From the NCBI GenBank assembly GCA_954871525.1, contig OX940860.1, positions 28,180,001 through 28,244,000 of the forward strand: a DNA stretch of 64,000 bases. The letters run 5' to 3'. Positions 46,378-58,794 of this stretch are shown piece after piece (position 1 is the first letter of the stretch; every line of letters starts with the position of its first letter). The notes under the pieces were generated by a model. It had not been told where the DNA came from. It made no database searches and was given only the letters and a program-made list of their open reading frames with translations. Position numbers and translations under genes: made by a program. This DNA comes from Parietaria judaica. Lineage: Eukaryota; Streptophyta; Magnoliopsida; Rosales; Urticaceae.

Positions 46378-49300
46378 ATGGCCACCATCGATCAAGAATT
46401 GCCTTCGCCGTTGCATTTCTCTCTCTCTTCCATGCTGGAAGATGTTCTTCATCAGCATGGTTCTCGGAAGAATCGCGTCGATTTCGCTTCCCGAAGAGCC
46501 GAAGAAGCTTGTACGCTTTCTCTTTTGCGTTTTCGATTTCGGTTTCGGTTTTTTCTTTTTATGAATCTTCTTATGGTTTTAAATGGATTGTTGAATGCCA
46601 TCGATTGTGAATTACGAGGAATTCAGCATTCTCTTACAATGCTCGGTTGTTCGAATTCGGATTTGGAATGAAATGTTCCGATGATTGTTTGACTAAACGA
46701 GCTCTTTTGAAATCGAATTGACTTCGTTGCTGTGCAGCCTTGAGACGGTACGAAGCGGCGAGATGGTTGAGAAAAACGATCGGTGTGGTTGCAGGCAAGG
46801 ATTTGCCGACCGAGCCATCCGAAGAAGAGTTCATGCTCGGATTACGAAGCGGGATCGTTCTGTGCACTGTTCTTAACAAGGTTAATCCCGGAGCCGTGCC
46901 AAAGGTGACCGCTCGAACTCGCGATCTTTTGATAGCTCAAATGCGGAATATCTCTCATGCATTTTCTCTTTTAGGTAGTTGAAGGCCCGTCGGGCTCTGT
47001 GATTATTCCCGACGGAGCAGCTCTCTCTGCGTTTCAGCACTTCGAGAACATCAGAAACTTCCTCGTCGCCGTGGAGGAACTGGGGCTTCCGACTTTCGAA
47101 GCCTCTGATCTCGAACAGGTCTACATTTATATTTATTTGAAAATTCTCTACATTAGTACTATAGGATAATGGTTATAATGTGTTAGTGAAAACAGTAGAT
47201 TAATTTATATATAATGTATAAGCGTAACGTATATATTTATAGATATTATGATTAAACTAAACCAATTAGAATAACCATATGAAATAAGGTTATATGAACT
47301 GTTTGATAATTTCTTCAGGGAGGGAAATCAGGGAGAGTGGTGAATTGCGTTCTTGCGCTCGAATCATACAGTGAATGGAAACAAGCAGGCGGGAGTGGCT
47401 CCCGGAAATTCGGGACGCTCGTAAAACAACCTTCTCTGAGCAAACCGTTTTCTCGGAAAAATTTGGAGCCATTCGCCAACTCCTTTTTGCGTAGCTTCTC
47501 CACTAGTCAATCCTGTAGCGGAGATCTCGGACATGAACTCAACGAATCAGTACGTGAAGTATGCATTTTTTTTTACTTACAATTGAGTATAATTAATTGT
47601 TATATGCACCTTTCAATTTCCTTAATGAATTTCCTATTTTTCTTTAATCATTTAAATCGAGATTTTCTAAACCGGTCGATTTTGATTCATTGTATATTAG
47701 TATAACTTACACTGCTAAAGAAACTCCGGAAATGCACGACAAGTTTAAGGGATATTTGCGTTTCGACTTTCAGGGTTCTTCTCGTTCTTTAAACGTACTC
47801 ATTCGTGAAGCTCTTTCCGATAAGAGGCAAGAAGAAATTCCACTGGTAAGAATTCTTGTGAATATATGGATAAGAAGTGTCAACCCAATCAACATACACT
47901 TCTGACATACCTTTGTAATAATGAACATTATGTTATTTCACTATATAAATTTTCAGTTTCTTACTCAAAACTTGCATTCTGATGCATGTGGCAGATTATA
48001 GAATCAATGCTTAGCAAAGTCGTGGAAGAATTTGAGCGTCGTTTAGCGGGCCAAAATGAACTAGTAAGCAACTATCGTCGTCCATGTTAACATAATATTT
48101 TTGTTACTTGCTGCTGAAGAAATGATTCGCAATTGAGCTTTAATTGTATCAAATTTTCTGAACTAACAGATGAGATCAATTCCAAAAGACATGGAGCTAT
48201 CCGGTGCGAATGAGTCTCTTTCAAAATATTCTTCCGAAGATATCGAGGTATGACCACAATTCGGATCCGCCAATATGTTTTTAGGCTAGTCAATCACGCT
48301 TACAAGATCTTCCTAACACTATTATCTCAATCAACGGTGAAGATGGAAGCAAAAGAGACCATCCAAACAGAGGAAGAAAACAGTGTTGAAATGAACAATG
48401 ACCAAGACGATTCGAGAAGCCAGTTCTTGAAGCAGGTTGTAATCGTTGAACAACAACACAGATATATTCAGGTAACCTGAAACTCTGTCATTGTAGTTTT
48501 CCGGGTTCATTTCTAGGAGTGGAATAGGGACCGGGAACCGGGCTTTTGGTCTTTTCTGTGAGGTCCCAGTTTTTTCCGGCCTCCCAAAACTGGCCCATTT
48601 CCGGGTTTTGGTTTCAGAAACCGGACTATATAAGTAAAAAAATATCTTCAAATCAAATAATAAACATAATCCGCAAGGAGCAAGTAGAGAATAGAACCCT
48701 AAAATTTAAGCCTCGACCCTGTCCCGGACTCCCGGTGACCTATTATTTTATTTTTTTACAAAAAGGCCTCGTTTTCGGATGAAAACTATACTAGGGCCAA
48801 AAATTTCACCCCTATTGATTTCTTTGAAACTAATGTCTCGACGGATTTGAACATATGCAGGATCTGAAACATTCTCTTCAAAACACGAAAGCCGGAATAC
48901 AGTTTCTACAAAGAAAGTACAACGAGGAGTTTGACCATCTAGGTACTTTATTCAATTTTTTCCAATTTTTCAAGAGTTTAATTTGTTTAATTTTTATACT
49001 AATACTCTTGTTTTATAGGTAAACATCTCCATGGGCTTGCTTATGCTGCTTCAGGCTACCAGAGAGTTCTTGAAGAAAACCGCAAATTATACAACCAAGT
49101 TCAGGACCTAAAAGGTATACTCTTAAGTAATTTTACATGATTTTATTTGTGTAAAATCAAATGTATTACTATTAGCATGTAATTTGTTTGTTTTTACTGA
49201 ATGATGTATAAATCAAAAAAGGAATATCAATTACTGAGATCGGTTTCTATTGTCTTTTCAGGGAATATTAGAGTGTATTGCCGTGTTAGGCCGTTCCTTG

Positions 49301-52300
49301 GGGGACAAGCAAACCGTTGCAGTATAGTTGAAAACATAGAAGAGGGAAATATTACGATTTTGACCCCGGCAAAATACTGCAAAGAGGGACGCAAATCATT
49401 CAGTTTTAATAAAGTCTTTGGTCATTGTGCAACTCAAGGTCAGACTTTATTCAGTTAGGCGCGGTATTCAGTTCTACTTTTTTCCGAAACTGGAATTCTG
49501 ATTCCTGATATTTAAGCGTATCAACTCCGTAAAACCATTTGAAAATTCAAAATTCAAAAATTCGGGATTCCGTTTTTCTTTACAATTTTAACAACATTAC
49601 ACGTAATTATATGCTTTTATACCATTTTTTTTTCTTTCTCAGAGGAGGTATTTGCTGATACACGACCTCTTATTCGCTCTGTTCTTGACGGTTACAATGT
49701 ATGTATATTTGCCTATGGACAAACCGGATCAGGAAAAACTCACACTATGGTAAGAAATCCAAGGCTCAAATGACTTTTTAAGTTAGGAAGTTACGAGCTA
49801 TAAAAAATGGTATATTCCAATAAAATGGTATTTATTGATAATATATTTATGTATACTGTTTAATAACGTAGACGGGGCCGAGAGAGCTCACCGAGGAAAG
49901 CCAGGGTGTGAACTACAGGTCTCTGCATGACCTGTTTCTTCTCTCTGAACAGAGGAAAGACACTTTCTTCTATGAAATCTCTGTTCAGATGCTCGAAATC
50001 TACAACGAGCAAGTCCGTGATCTCCTCGTGACGGACGGTACCAACAAGAGATATCCTTCAAATGATATAAACATTTTTGTACTACATTGCTTAATTCTAA
50101 GCTCCTCTAGAGATCGCATTTTACTATATGTGCTCCTTAACTTGTCAACACGCTAGAGATCAGAAACAGCACTCAAAATGGAATAAATGTACCGGAGGCC
50201 AATCTTGTGCCCGTGTCGACAACTTCTGATGTGTTGTATTTGATGAATCTCGGACAAAAGAATCGTGCGGTGGGCGCTACGGCCATGAACGACAGGAGTA
50301 GCCGATCTCATAGGTATCATACCAAGGCCTCAAACTCTCTTGAATATAGTTTCATTCAATAACATTGACTATTTTTCGTATTCTAAACCGGTTCTTGTAA
50401 AAATTAAAACCTGTTTCCAAGAAATAAAAAGATAAATGTATTTAAAATTAGTATAACATCTCCATTTCATACGAGCAGATCTAAATTTAAATCCCAGTAA
50501 AATTAATATATATTAATTAAAAGTATTTATATTAAAAGCGTTAATATACGTGCATTATACTTATGAAAAAAAAACTGATAACTTATTGAGACCAGTGTCG
50601 GAACCGGTTTTAAAACCAATTTTTAGCAATAAAGAAAAGTAGTTACCCAACTTTTTTGTCTAAAAGCAGATTTTTCCGTTTTCCGGCACAAATCCTTTTG
50701 ACACTCGTAGTTTACCATCCTTGTTTTGCAGCTGTTTGACCGTTCATGTTCAAGGAAAAGACTTGACATCGGGGACTGTTCTACGCGGCTGTATGCATTT
50801 GGTTGACTTGGCCGGAAGTGAAAGAGTTGACAAATCCGAAGTCACCGGAGACAGACTGAAAGAAGCGCAACACATCAACAAATCGCTCTCCGCTCTAGGA
50901 GACGTAATCGCCGCTCTCGCTCAGAGGAATACTCACGTTCCTTACCGGAACAGCAAGCTCACGCAGCTTCTTCAAGACTCCCTTGGTAAGGATAATGTAC
51001 ATTATTACGTTGATGATCTTTGGTCCAAGTTTACCATTGAATCCAGACTCATCTAAGATTCATGTTGATGACGTACGGTTCTTGTAGGAGGGCAGGCGAA
51101 AACGCTAATGTTTGTTCACATCAGCCCCGAGTTTGACGCAGCCGGGGAAACAATTAGCACGTTGAAATTTGCTGAACGGGTTTCGACGGTTGAGCTTGGC
51201 GCGGCTAGAGCTAACAAAGATAACGGCGACGTGAAAGAGCTCAAAGAACAGGTTACTGTTGGACCTGTATTATAATGTCATTGAATTAGAGGCCCGAATT
51301 CCGTTTACATTTTTCTTTTCTTTTTTCGCACCAGTGTCGTAACTTTCGGTTTTTTGGTAGATTGCTAGTCTGAAGGCAGCTTTGGCGAGAAAAGAGGCAG
51401 AGAAAGAACACCTTCCGTACTCTCAATCCTCGAGTCCCGAGAGATTCCCGGTAAAATCGGGTGGATCGTCCCCGTCGCATCCTACGTGGAGAAGCCTCGG
51501 AGATCTCTCCCGCGGCCGCAGGCAAAAAATGGAGGATAACATTCAGGTAATAACATTCATACACATCTTGCATTTCAAAATCAACCACTTCAAGATTGAT
51601 ATATAGTTACTTAATCAACTTATATAGGCTATTTAATTTGACTCCACAATTATTGGATTACATCGTTTAAATTATTTAATTATTTTTAGAATTTTTTCTT
51701 TCGATCCGGCTCACTTGGTTGTAATCTCTTTATTTGTATCTGCCATTCAGAACGCCGCATCAAAGCTGAGGAGACGGAGTTTGGAGCCCCAAGAGATACT
51801 GGCGCACTCGCCCTCGTGGCCGTCGACCGAGAGCCACGTGAAGGAGGACGACAAGGAGTCGGTCTCGAGCGAGTGGGATGACAAGATCATGGTCAACCGG
51901 GACGAGAATCTTGTCGGATCCTGGGACGACTCGTCACAACTCTCCGAGATGTTTGGCCGGAGGTTCCTTCCTGACCCGTCGAGGATATTCCCCGATCAAC
52001 TGATCAACGCAAATGACAAGCTCAGTGATTCCGAGGATCTCGAGGCCGCAACGAGTGACTCGTCAGAGCCGGACTTGCTTTGGCTTGCGAATCCCGCCAA
52101 AACGACTAATATTCCTAACGGTTTGGGCGGGTCACAAGCGAAGAAGAGTTGTCCCAAGCCGGTGAAAAGCTCGGAAACCAGGTAAAATAAGAAGAAAAAA
52201 AGTTCGTAACGTGTTTTAGTGAATCTTATTATTAAAAAGTCGAGCTAGGAGTCTCATCTCGTTCCAAATTTATTAATATATTCTCGTTTATTACAAATTA

Positions 52301-52777
52301 ATAAAATCACGCGGGATAGTTACAAATAACAATAATTAAATGACTACATGTGCCAAAAATAATAATCAACAAATAGAAAGAAAAAAAAAACGTAAACACG
52401 TCTAATTAAAGTACGTCGAGTTAACACTTTTGATAACATTACGAATATAGGCCTCGTCAAACAAGAAGTGGGGCACCGGGATCCGTCTCATTTTCTTATC
52501 ATATCGTATAAATACTTATGCCACAAATAATTCTAACAAGTCTAAAAATTTATAAGACCGAATCGCACGTTCTTACCTTTGTGTTCTAATGGGATTTTTT
52601 TTTTCTTTCTATTTTTCTCTAAACAGGAGTTTTATTCCATCGCTAATTCCGTCACCGTCGTTATCGCGGAAGTCAACCAATGGGGTCGGTCAACTCAGCC
52701 AGCTCAGCCAACCTTCAAGCAGGCCTCTTGTGAGGCAGGCAGTTCACAGCCAAGGCAAGAGAAGAGTTACAAAGTGA
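46378..52777 (+). CDS. KIN-14 kinesin with N-terminal calponin-homology domain, 19 exons
   Basis: This is a microtubule motor of the plant-specific calponin-homology (CH) KIN-14 group, expected to link actin and microtubules. Exons: 46378-46510, 46738-46904, 46975-47118, 47319-47549, 47774-47845, 47995-48063, 48170-48247, 48343-48471, 48861-48942, 49019-49114, 49262-49438, 49643-49749, 49872-50050, 50152-50313, 50732-50985, 51088-51251, 51361-51546, 51751-52181, 52627-52777. They sum to 3012 bp, exactly 1003 codons plus stop. The CH domain is at about residues 45-165 ([52 protein letters not shown]). A coiled-coil region follows at about 225-395. The neck and motor span about 395-735: [16 protein letters not shown]-loop GQTGSGKT, switch I NDRSSRSH, switch [11 protein letters not shown]. 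The neck precedes the motor, as in KIN-14 (minus-end) motors. The tail is Ser-rich and ends KRRVTK. The exon 4 donor is ambiguous (47549 or 47558, both in frame). All catalytic motifs are intact. Confidence 0.95.
50051..50151 (+). other. U12-type AT-AC intron in the kinesin motor domain
   Basis: The intron begins ATATCCTTC directly after ...ACCAACAAGAG and ends ...GTCAACAC before GCTAGAGATC. The 5' site matches the minor-spliceosome consensus ATATCCTT exactly. The branch site CTCCTTAAC at 50133-50141 is one base off TTCCTTAAC and sits 10-12 bases before the 3' end, the normal spacing for U12 introns. Using these AT and AC ends restores the conserved ...NKR|LEIRNS kinesin sequence in frame. 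No GT donor lies where one is needed. Confidence 0.93.
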
Positions 52778-53400
52778 TGATACAAGATATATACATATAT
52801 ATTTACACACATACACACGTCTACACGTATATGAAATCTTATACATAGGTGTTGAGGAAAAGGTGCTTTCTGGTTGTTCCTCAAACACTTTGTTTTTTAA
52901 TATTCGATTCTTCCTTGTAATTATTTTGTTATAGTATGTAGAATTTTTATTTTAAAAAAAATGAAGAAGAAGAGAAACATAGAGGGTTTTTATTTGTATT
53001 TTTCTTTTCATATTGTATTGAGATGGTGATCGTTGGAGGCATCATATTGTCCCAATTGATAATTCCTTTTTTGTTTATGAGGTTTTTTTTTCAGTTTAAT
53101 GAGATTTTTTTTCATTTTATTTTATCCGTGTCATAAATTTGAGAAGAAAACCGGATGCATGCAACATAAAGATGTTTCATGCATGCGATTTTCTTTAATA
53201 TATTTAAATTGCACGTAATATTAATGCATAACTCAAAATTATAATTGTCTATTTTGGCCGAAAAGACCTGATCCTTCAACCCACAAATGAGCTCCTAAAA
53301 TATCTAATACTTTTCATGACACCATGAATTCGAAATTGGATGGGGCAACGAAAATTGTTGTGGGTCAGTAACCCTAAGAAAAAAACTTTATCTGGTGATT
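52778..53400. other. 3' flank of the kinesin gene
   Basis: Probable 3' untranslated region and AT-rich spacer. No other gene was seen. Confidence 0.4.
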
Positions 53401-53418
53401 AAGAATAAAACCAGGCCC

Positions 53419-53515
53419 GTGGTTGCTAGGATAGCCTAGTGGTAATCTCACACTACCTCCAAAGTGGAGGTCGTGGGTTCGATCCCCACAGCAGCAAAGC
53501 TGCCTTAAAAAAAAA
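53419..53515 (+). mobile_element. Very short tRNA-derived SINE (97 bp)
   Basis: The body has a tRNA-like layout: A box TAGCCTAGTGG at 53432-53442 and B box GGTTCGATCCC at 53476-53486, spaced as in a tRNA. CTACCTCCAAAGTGGAGG lies between them. A short unrelated piece (AAAGCTGCC) and a poly(A) tail follow. An exact 18 bp target duplication AAGAATAAAACCAGGCCC flanks it (53401-53418 and 53516-53533). Those are the marks of LINE-mediated retroposition. The 5' and 3' arms pair (GTTGCT and AGCAGC), so it still looks close to its parent tRNA. Confidence 0.9.
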
Positions 53516-54090
53516 AAGAATAAAACCAGGCCCATCAATTTTTTGAAATTGTAAGGTAATTCAAATTTCAAAGGCCTCAAAAGTAAATATTATTTATAGT
53601 TTATACTTACTGCAATGAAATTGTGAAAAATGCTTTGGAAAAGGGCAGAGTAGTGTGTTATCCACAGCTATATTTCCTTTCTACTTTCTTCCATATTAAA
53701 TAGTTGTTTCAGTTAATTATAAACACTTTTTTTTCTCTATTTTTTTAAATAAAATAAATTTGTCCTTATTCAACAATTACAAGCAAAATGATAATTCTTA
53801 TTTTTAATACTTAAAATTATTCATTCTATTAATTTATTATTATTATTTTTCAAGTAGACACTTTTTTATGAATATTATTTTTTCTATTAAATATAAAACA
53901 TTTATAAATTTGTTTACTAAAAATTAATCTTATTCACTATCAACTTCACGATTCATTCACGTGTCACAAAGAAATTACAAATTTACATTAAAAAAATATA
54001 TAAATTATTATTTAGGAGCCCCCGAAAAAAATTTCACCTAAAGATCCCCATATTTTGAGGGCCGGTCCGAATAAAACAATATACATGATA

Positions 54091-54549
54091 GGGTTAATGA
54101 CGACAAAAATACCCAAAGTTTGGTCAAAGAACCTCTCGTGTACCCAAAGTCTAAAAGTGGTGGCGAAAGTATCCAAAGTCATATTTGGGGCGTTGACCGC
54201 TCCATTCTCGTAACGCAGTTAACTAACCGGTTAACGCTGGCCACGTGGACAAACGTGGGTTGCTGACATAACAATTTTTTGCCACGTGGATAAGCCCACA
54301 TCAGCCTCGTTTACGATAAAGCAACGAATTAAACCCCTAATTGGGCTCATCCATGTGGCAAAAAATTGTCATGTCAGCAACCCACGTTTGTCCACGTGGC
54401 TAGAGTTAACAGGTTAGTTAACTGCGTTACGAGAATGGAGCGGTCAACGCTCCAAATATGACTTTGGGTACTTTTGCCACCACTTTTAGACTTTGGGTAC
54501 ACAAGAGGTTCTTTGACCAAACTTTGGGTATTTTTGCCATCATTAACCC
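54091..54549. mobile_element. 459 bp palindromic Mutator-like MITE
   Basis: The terminal inverted repeats start GGGTTAATGACGACAAAAAT and the arms pair for about 210 bp each with few mismatches. Flanking 9-mers TACATGATA (54082-54090) and TAAATGATA (54550-54558) match at eight of nine positions. Arms contain ACTTTGGGTA repeats and CCACGTGG motifs (54241, 54282, 54391). No coding potential. Confidence 0.85.
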
Positions 54550-55838
54550 TAAATGATATGATAATGTATGGTCTATCTATGTAATCTTACAGCATGCTTA
54601 CATTACATGTTTGATATTGCACGGCTTTTTAGTGAAAACTTTTTACATTTTTTCAACTTTCTGTTTGTTACTTTTGTTTGCAATGCAATTCGCAATACGA
54701 GAGTACGTACGCAAATTATAGCATTGCTAAGTTTATTTACAACAAATTAACAATTAGTAATAAAATTTTTATAATAATAACTGTTCAACTGTTTTCAGTC
54801 ATATAAGAATAGCCTTAAGCATTTGAATCTTAAATCTTGTACTAACTACGGGCCTGTTTGGTTAGCTTTTTAAAAACCCGATTTTACGTTTTGGTCTCAA
54901 AAAATGGTAAATTGGTCTGATAATTCAAGTTTGGTTGAGTTTTTTAAAATTAATTTATAAAATCTAATTTCTGATTTGAAAATTTTACAAAGGAATGTGG
55001 AAAACACGTATAGGGTGTTCTCCCAGTTACAGTTTTTGTTTTTTTCTCTCACCACTCCCACTTTCACCTCCTTCTTTCCTATTTTCTCTCTCTACTTTCA
55101 CCACCACGATGCTGAAAATTTCTTTCACCTCCACTCCACCTCTCCTTTTTTTTTTTCTCCCCCTCTTCACCACGATTTCATCTGCAATTTCAGCACACTA
55201 ATATAATCTCCTTAACTATTTTTTGTCATCGACAACTCCCGATACAATATTTTTTTTTTCTGATAAACGATCTTCTCGTGCAGCCATCTCTGAGGTATTC
55301 ATTCATTTCTTTCCTTGTCAAATGAAGATTTTTTTTTTCTGATATACAATTCTTGAATCATGGTTTTGATGGAAGCTCCATGGCTCTGTCTTTACTAGTG
55401 TTAGTTTATAGAACAGATTCATGGCTTCATGTCTGTCTTTTATTTTAAAAGAAATAGTAGCCAAAGAAGCTCATATTTTTCCATCTCTAAGGTATTATCT
55501 ATGTGTATTTGTATATTATATTGCACTTTGGGTTAGTTTATTTGAATCATTCAATCTATTTGATCTAATTTCTTCAATATTTTTTGTCGTTGCCTATTTC
55601 TTTTAGTTGTTCACCATCTGTTTGAATAAATGCCAAGATTGTAAGATGTTTATAGGATGTTGATGAATAATAACGATGAAGAGTGTTTACATGGTTTGAT
55701 AGATTAATCAAATTCATACAGTATATTTGTTTATATAATTACATAAATTTAATCTAATTTACAAAGTAAACTTATTTATATGACTAAATGATTCACATGT
55801 GGATATCTTCCCCTTTAATTCAATTTTATGTGTTAGCA

Positions 55839-56649
55839 ATGACTGGGGACAGCGCATTATGGCCCGATTCTACCGAGGGATATTTCATTGAATTATGTCA
55901 CGAAGAATGTAAAGTTGGATTGAGGGGATCCACATTGGAGAAAAAACAATGGGCAAAAGTAGAGACTGAAATGCTGGGTAAGTTCGGAAATACATATAAA
56001 CTTGATAGGCTGAAGCAGAAATGGAATCGACTTCGACGCTTGTGGAGAGAGTTCCATACTATGATCCATACTACCGGGTTTGGATGGGATCCCGACACTA
56101 ATACAGTCACCGCAGAAGATGATGTTTGGGAATCATATTTAGAGGTATATATATTTTTTGATGCTCTAATGGTGTTGCTTAGTGAATGGTGTAGTATTAA
56201 AATAATTTTGTGTGATGCAGAAACACCCTGATGCGAAGAGGTTTAAGAAAAAAGGGCTGCCTCGGTTTGCAAAGCTAGATGAGATATTTAGATCTTCAAC
56301 CGCCACTGGAGAAATGGCGATTGGCCCGCTAGAAGCAGCTGCAATCTCTCGCGCTGAGCTTGCTGCTCCACCTCGCTCTTCTGTTTTTGTGATCGACGAA
56401 TATGTTGAATCGCCCGAGGAGGATAACTCGCTTGAGCAAGCTAAAAAAGTGGCTGTCCAAACCAAGAAAAAGCGAAAACTGTCCGGCACCGAAGAGATGC
56501 TAAAACAATATAATGAAACAGTGCAACTACAGATTGAAGAAGACCGCAAAGCTAACGATCAAGTGTTAGATTATTACAGAGAAAGAGATGAAAGAAAGGA
56601 AAGATTGGTTGTTGCAGCTGACAAGGGTTCTTCGGAAGATTCAGTATAA
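55839..56649 (+). CDS. PIF/Harbinger ORF1: Myb/SANT-like DNA-binding protein, 2 exons
   Basis: In this superfamily ORF1 partners the transposase, helping nuclear import and DNA binding. Exons 55839-56144 and 56221-56649 join in phase with GT-AG signals into 244 codons. Residues about 10-102 form a trihelix/Myb_DNA-bind_3-like domain with ordered aromatics: YFIELCHEECKVGLRGSTL, then KKQWAKVETEMLGKFGNTY, then LDRLKQKWNRLRRLWREFH. A Lys-rich motif (KKKRKLSG) fits a nuclear signal. The frame stops at SEDSV. The overlapping +1 frame continues to 56824 with a sequence (AMDRLVSVKPYVGMVEYLAY ... SFTNDPYMG) that looks like the usual C-terminus of these proteins, so a one- or two-base frameshift near 56640 may have cut the protein short. 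Confidence 0.85.
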
Positions 56650-57179
56650 AGCTATGGATCGACTTGTATCAGTAAAGCCTTATGTCGGAATGGTGGAGTA
56701 CTTGGCATACGCGGAGAAGTTGGCTCACAGCCGAGAAAAGCGCATGATGTTTCTTTCTCTTACTGATGATGCGCTCGTCCCTTGTGTGCTGCGTTCTTTT
56801 ACTAATGACCCTTACATGGGTTAAGTAGTAAATATTTTCCTTTCCTAGTTTATTTCTGCTGTTTGTTACTTGTGACAGTTTGTTGTTTGTCGTTTTTTTT
56901 ATGTGTGATACTTTCTGATAATCTCTTGTTATTAATGAAAGTTATTTAAGTTTACTGTGTATTACCTTTTGTAGTTTTTTTAATTTGTTAAGAATCTATT
57001 TTATATGTTATCTTCATTTGTATTAATATTTCATGATCTTGTGAGATGTAACCTTTGACTTTCTCATCACAGATTATTCAAAGAGGTTAAAAGAGGAATT
57101 AATCGTAGTCATAATTTGACCATTTATTTAGGATCCATAGAGTACTTTTTGGCTAGTTTGTTATTGCCCTTTAAATAAA

Positions 57180-58564
57180 GGGATAATTACGGCAAATATA
57201 CCCAACCTTTGGTCAAACTTCCCCCCGTGTACCCAACCTTTAAAATTGGCGGCAAAAATACCCAACCTGCGTTGACTGTGACTCTGGCATAAAAACGTTA
57301 ATTTTTCCGTTAACATCCCTCATGTGGCCGTTAGCAGCAAAAATACCCAACCTTTTAAAAAAAACATTTTTTAATTTTTTTAATTTATATATTTTTTACT
57401 TGATTAGTGATAATTACTTGAATTTCAAATACATGGAATAACACAAAAGTTAGTCAAAACATCAATTGATATCTTAATGTGCTTGTATAAGCTATATTTG
57501 TTGATAAAAGTCTTATTATTATGAGAAATTTTAAACACAATGTTACGCGTATTTAAGTAATTGATTTTTAATAAATTAATAAAAGGATAGTTATATAATT
57601 AATTTTTCTTTTTATTAAATAAAGTCAATTTTAGCCCGAGATATTCATCGGAAGTCTGTTTTCGCGAAATAAAGTGTCTAGATGTTTCCAGAAATATCAA
57701 AATACTCAAAAAGTCATTAAGTTTGCAAGAACTAGTCACGGAACGCTCCCGAAACCCTTAAAGTGGGCCAGGAGCACCTCAGGCGGCCCCACAGGCCCCA
57801 CACGATCCACCACACGTCTCCTGCCCTCCTCACGTGCCCTCAGAAGGGCTTACGTCAACCTGATGACGTAAGCAGAGGCACGGGTGTGAGTTTTCATTGT
57901 GTTTCATAGCTTCCTTCGGCACTATTCATATTTCTTAGCAGCGTATTTAAGGGTACGGATTTTAATGGATCTCAAGGGAGGTCTTTTAGCCAACTATTAC
58001 TAATCAAGCTTATTGATTATTGATAATTTTTTTTTACCGGTATATATTCTTAAGCCATTTTTTTTTTCAATACAGAGACATTGATTGAACTACCCATATC
58101 CGGATTTGGTTTTCTGGGTACTACCCGTATCCCGATACGGAAATCCAGATACCTTTTTTTCAAAACCATGTTCAAATTACTTAAAATACCCGTAACATTA
58201 TGTATAAAATTTCTCATAATAATAAGATTTTTATTACCAAATGTAGGTTATACAAGCACATTAAGAAATCAATTGATGTTTTGACTAACTTTTGTGTTAT
58301 TCCATATATTTGGAATTCAAGTAATTATCACTAATCAAGTAAAAAAAATATAAATTAAAAAAATTAAAATTGTTTTTTTTTCAAAAAAAAAGGTTGGGTA
58401 TTTTTGCCGCTAACGGCCACATGAGGGATGTTAATGGGAAAAATTAACGTTTTTATGCCAGAGTCACAGTCAACGCAGGTTGGGTATTTTTGCCGCCAAT
58501 TTTAAAGGTTGGGTACACGGGGGAAGTTTGACCAAAGATTGGGTATATTTGCCGTAATTATCCC
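57180..58564. mobile_element. 1385 bp Mutator-like element nested between the two Harbinger genes
   Basis: An exact 9 bp duplication TTAAATAAA flanks it (57171-57179 and 58565-58573). The ends are GGGATAATTACGGCAAATAT and its inverted copy. The inverted arms run for about 380 bp each and include CCAACCTGCGTTGACTGTGA, AACTTTTGTGTTATTCCAT (right) and its reverse complement on the left, and ATTATTATGAGAAATTTTA. No transposase. The centre is an LTR-like module (see 57541-58197). Confidence 0.9.
57541..58197 (-). repeat. LTR-like module inside the Mutator-like element
   Basis: It starts TGTTACGCGTATTT and ends AAATACCCGTAACA (TG...CA). Its left 250 bp, read on this strand, follow the minus strand of LTR blocks A and B: the TTACGCGTATTT/AATTGATTT edge, an AT-rich stretch, then TCGGAAGTCTGTTTTCGCG. 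It shares GGCCCCACAGGCCCC and TGATGACGTAAG-type motifs with them. The flanking 5-mers differ (CACAA and TTATG), so it is not a clean insertion. Confidence 0.55.
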
Positions 58565-58794
58565 TTAAATAAATGTAGCTTTTGTTGTATTTGTTTCAAC
58601 TCCAGTGTTTATATATCGGCTTCTATAATTAGAGAAGAATCTTCCTTCTTATTCCCTCTTGCTGCCATCGACATATCTGTGCGAGTGAGTGGTCTTTGTG
58701 TGTACAATTACTATAATCTCGTGTTTGCTATACTGCCCATCATTATATATGCTAATATATTGGCCTTGTTGTTTGTTGAAATTGCATGCAGATT

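Noticed and set aside
53419..53500. Functional tRNA gene
   Set aside because: It has A and B boxes, but the poly(A) tail and the exact 18 bp target duplication show a retroposed copy. The cloverleaf was not convincing enough to name an anticodon.
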